Source: Armatimonadota bacterium
GTDB taxonomy: Bacteria > Sysuimicrobiota > Sysuimicrobiia > Sysuimicrobiales > JACQTN01
Length of the DNA stretch: 6,546 nucleotides
NCBI GenBank assembly: GCA_016210785.1
Contig: JACQTN010000268.1
Location: 1 to 6,546, forward strand
Direction: 5' to 3'
Shown here: positions 5,576 through 6,546 of the stretch, one piece after another
How the letters are laid out: every line of letters begins with the position of its first letter
Position numbering within the stretch: the stretch's first letter is position 1
Notes under the pieces: model-generated
Seen by the model: the letters and a program-made list of their open reading frames with translations, nothing else
Database searches by the model: none
What the model was told of the DNA's origin: nothing
Position numbers and translations under genes: made by a program

Positions 5576-6325
5576 TCACGGGCCTACCGCTGCCGGCCGA
5601 ATGTTGTAGCCGACGATCTCCTTGGCGGGTGGGTAAGGGTAGGTGCGCTTGCTGTGACTGAGATGCAGGCTGACCAGGGCTTCCGCCAGCTTCAAAGCCG
5701 CCTCCAGGGGGTCGATCACGGGAATGCCAGCGTGGCCTCGCTGCCTCAGGCCCTCCTGCACCTCTACCGCCAGCCCCGTCATACCCGTACAGCCAAGGAC
5801 GATCGCGTGGGCGCCGTCCATCTCGATGGCCTTCGCGGCTTCCTCCACCAGGGCCACGCGCAGCCTGGTCTCGTCGCCATGCAGTTCCAGCACCGGAATG
5901 TTCACCCATCGGATGGAGGCAAGTTTCTCCGCCAGTCCGTACATGCGGCAGTGGTTCTCGATGATCGGCGCCACGCTCTCCAGGACCGTCACCACCGAGA
6001 ACCTCTGACCGAGGATCGCTGCAACGTGCATGGCCGACTCGCCCGGGCCGAGGACCGGAATCTTGACCACCTCGCGCCCGGCCTTGACCGCCGGGTCGGC
6101 GAAGCAGTTCACCACCACGGCGTCGCAACCATCGTGCTCGGCCTCGATGATGCGGGCAACCGTGTCCGGTCCGGCCATCACTTCGTCGAACTCGCATTCG
6201 ATGGTGGCCGGGCCGGCTTGCACGGTGACACTCTCGACGGTCACCTGTCGCCTGTCGTCCACACTGCGAGTGGCCACGCCTGGCGCACGTCGCATTGTCA
6301 CCGGGCTGACGATTCGTATCCTCAT
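5576..6325 (-). CDS. Asp/Glu/hydantoin racemase family protein
   Basis: A cytoplasmic, cofactor-independent racemase of 249 aa, the usual size for the family. These enzymes swap a proton at a carbon next to a carbonyl using two cysteines; hydantoin racemases act on 5-substituted hydantoins. Both cysteines are present: Cys74 in VNCFADPAVKAGRE and Cys179 in VLGCTGMTG. The 105-residue spacing is that expected for hydantoin racemases. The GPGESAMHVAAILG segment with a following FSVVTV strand (about 93-114) is also typical. The start chosen is the ATG in MRIRIVSP, which has GGAGAG 8 nt upstream; an in-frame GTG at 6352 would add nine residues but lacks a good ribosome site. The C-terminus carries a basic, proline-rich tail (SKRTYPYPPAKE). 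It is the first gene of the apparent operon and is followed by transporter genes and a DUF917 gene, supporting hydantoin-type rather than aspartate or glutamate chemistry. Exact substrate is inferred. Confidence 0.9.
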   Translation of the reverse strand: MRIRIVSPVTMRRAPGVATRSVDDRRQVTVESVTVQAGPATIECEFDEVMAGPDTVARIIEAEHDGCDAVVVNCFADPAVKAGREVVKIPVLGPGESAMHVAAILGQRFSVVTVLESVAPIIENHCRMYGLAEKLASIRWVNIPVLELHGDETRLRVALVEEAAKAIEMDGAHAIVLGCTGMTGLAVEVQEGLRQRGHAGIPVIDPLEAALKLAEALVSLHLSHSKRTYPYPPAKEIVGYNIRPAAVGP

Positions 6326-6331
6326 GCTGAT

Positions 6332-6337
6332 CTCTCC
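6332..6337 (-). promoter_or_regulatory. Ribosome binding site of the racemase gene
   Basis: The minus strand reads GGAGAG, with the GGAG core ending 8 nt before the ATG at 6325. This decides for the ATG and against the upstream in-frame GTG at 6352. Confidence 0.7.
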
Positions 6338-6385
6338 AAGGCGGACGGACACCGCCCAGGTTGAGCGGTGCCGTTCGTCTCAAGT

Positions 6386-6418
6386 GACTCGCAATGGGTT
6401 GCTGGCAACGGGCGAGTC
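6386..6418 (-). promoter_or_regulatory. Nested inverted repeat in the racemase leader
   Basis: An outer perfect 7-bp inverted repeat (GACTCGC at 6386-6392, GCGAGTC at 6412-6418) encloses an inner 5-bp one (GTTGC at 6398-6402, GCAAC at 6405-6409). As RNA it could fold into one stem with an asymmetric internal loop of 5 and 2 nt. As DNA the inner GTTGCnnGCAAC palindrome could be an operator. It lies downstream of the candidate promoter and about 60 nt upstream of the first gene, which suits either role. It matches no riboswitch class I recognise. Confidence 0.4.
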
Positions 6419-6512
6419 CGGGAGACCCTGCTCAACCAGAGGTCACGGCCTGCCGGCAAGAACGCGGACGGTTCCACTTTATCCAGCTTCGTCTGGGAAC
6501 ATTCTCGACTTA

Positions 6513-6518
6513 ATTATA
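6513..6518 (-). promoter_or_regulatory. Consensus -10 box (TATAAT) of the candidate operon promoter
   Basis: The plus strand reads ATTATA, so the minus strand has a perfect TATAAT in an AT-rich island within otherwise GC-rich DNA. It points towards the racemase gene and is the best primary-sigma promoter visible in the window. Transcription would start near 6505, giving an untranslated leader of about 180 nt before the preferred ATG at 6325. The -35 position looks non-consensus. The call is based on motif and position only. Confidence 0.6.
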
Positions 6519-6521
6519 GCA
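6519..6521 (-). promoter_or_regulatory. TGn extension of the candidate operon promoter
   Basis: Read on the minus strand these three bases are TGC, directly adjoining the TATAAT hexamer at 6513-6518. Together they form the TGnTATAAT extended -10 element recognised by the primary sigma factor. This matters because no recognisable -35 hexamer is found about 17 bp upstream, where the sequence is G-rich, and extended -10 promoters can work without one. Confidence 0.55.
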
Positions 6522-6546
6522 TGCAGCCGGAGCCCTCCCCGCGCCC

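Noticed and set aside
6326..6352. Upstream GTG start for the racemase (nine extra residues)
   Set aside because: It has no good ribosome site, and the sequence it would translate contains the GGAGAG that serves the ATG at 6325.
5537..6364. 275-codon plus-strand frame opposite the racemase gene
   Set aside because: It is a mirror of a full-length racemase with both catalytic cysteines. The plus-strand product has no recognisable feature.

Overview
The window is GC-rich bacterial DNA carrying five genes, all on the minus strand and all read from the right edge to the left. Each gene has a good Shine-Dalgarno sequence, and a bacterial extended -10 promoter (TGC-TATAAT) lies at the right edge. 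One transporter component has a Tat (twin-arginine) signal and no lipobox cysteine, which fits a Gram-negative-type or otherwise diderm envelope better than a classical Gram-positive one. I cannot name the lineage from sequence alone.

In transcription order, the layout is as follows. A candidate promoter and a leader of about 180 nt containing a nested inverted repeat occupy 6326-6521. An Asp/Glu/hydantoin racemase family protein is at 5576-6325. A 204-bp gap with a short repeated motif follows. A Tat-exported family 5 solute-binding protein of the peptide/nickel ABC type is at 3680-5371. A 325-bp gap at 3355-3679 holds a perfect 13-bp-stem palindrome and a diverged repeat unit. Then come a DppB/OppB-type permease (2341-3354), a DppC/OppC-type permease (1347-2303) and a DUF917 (S-methyl-thiohydantoin desulfurase domain) family protein (197-1330). 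The last three are separated by only 37 and 16 bp. The left edge (1-111) carries tandem copies of the repeat seen in the 325-bp gap, so two direct repeat blocks bracket the permease-permease-DUF917 segment.

The genes look like one uptake-and-processing unit. A binding protein captures a small peptide-like or ring compound, the two permeases form the membrane channel, and the racemase and DUF917 protein act on the imported compound. DUF917 and hydantoin-racemase families both point to five-membered hydantoin or thiohydantoin chemistry, so uptake of a hydantoin-type compound is the best working hypothesis. It is an inference, because binding-protein specificity cannot be read from sequence. No ABC ATPase and no hydantoinase/oxoprolinase is present in the window. 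They must lie outside it, be shared from elsewhere in the genome, or be absent.
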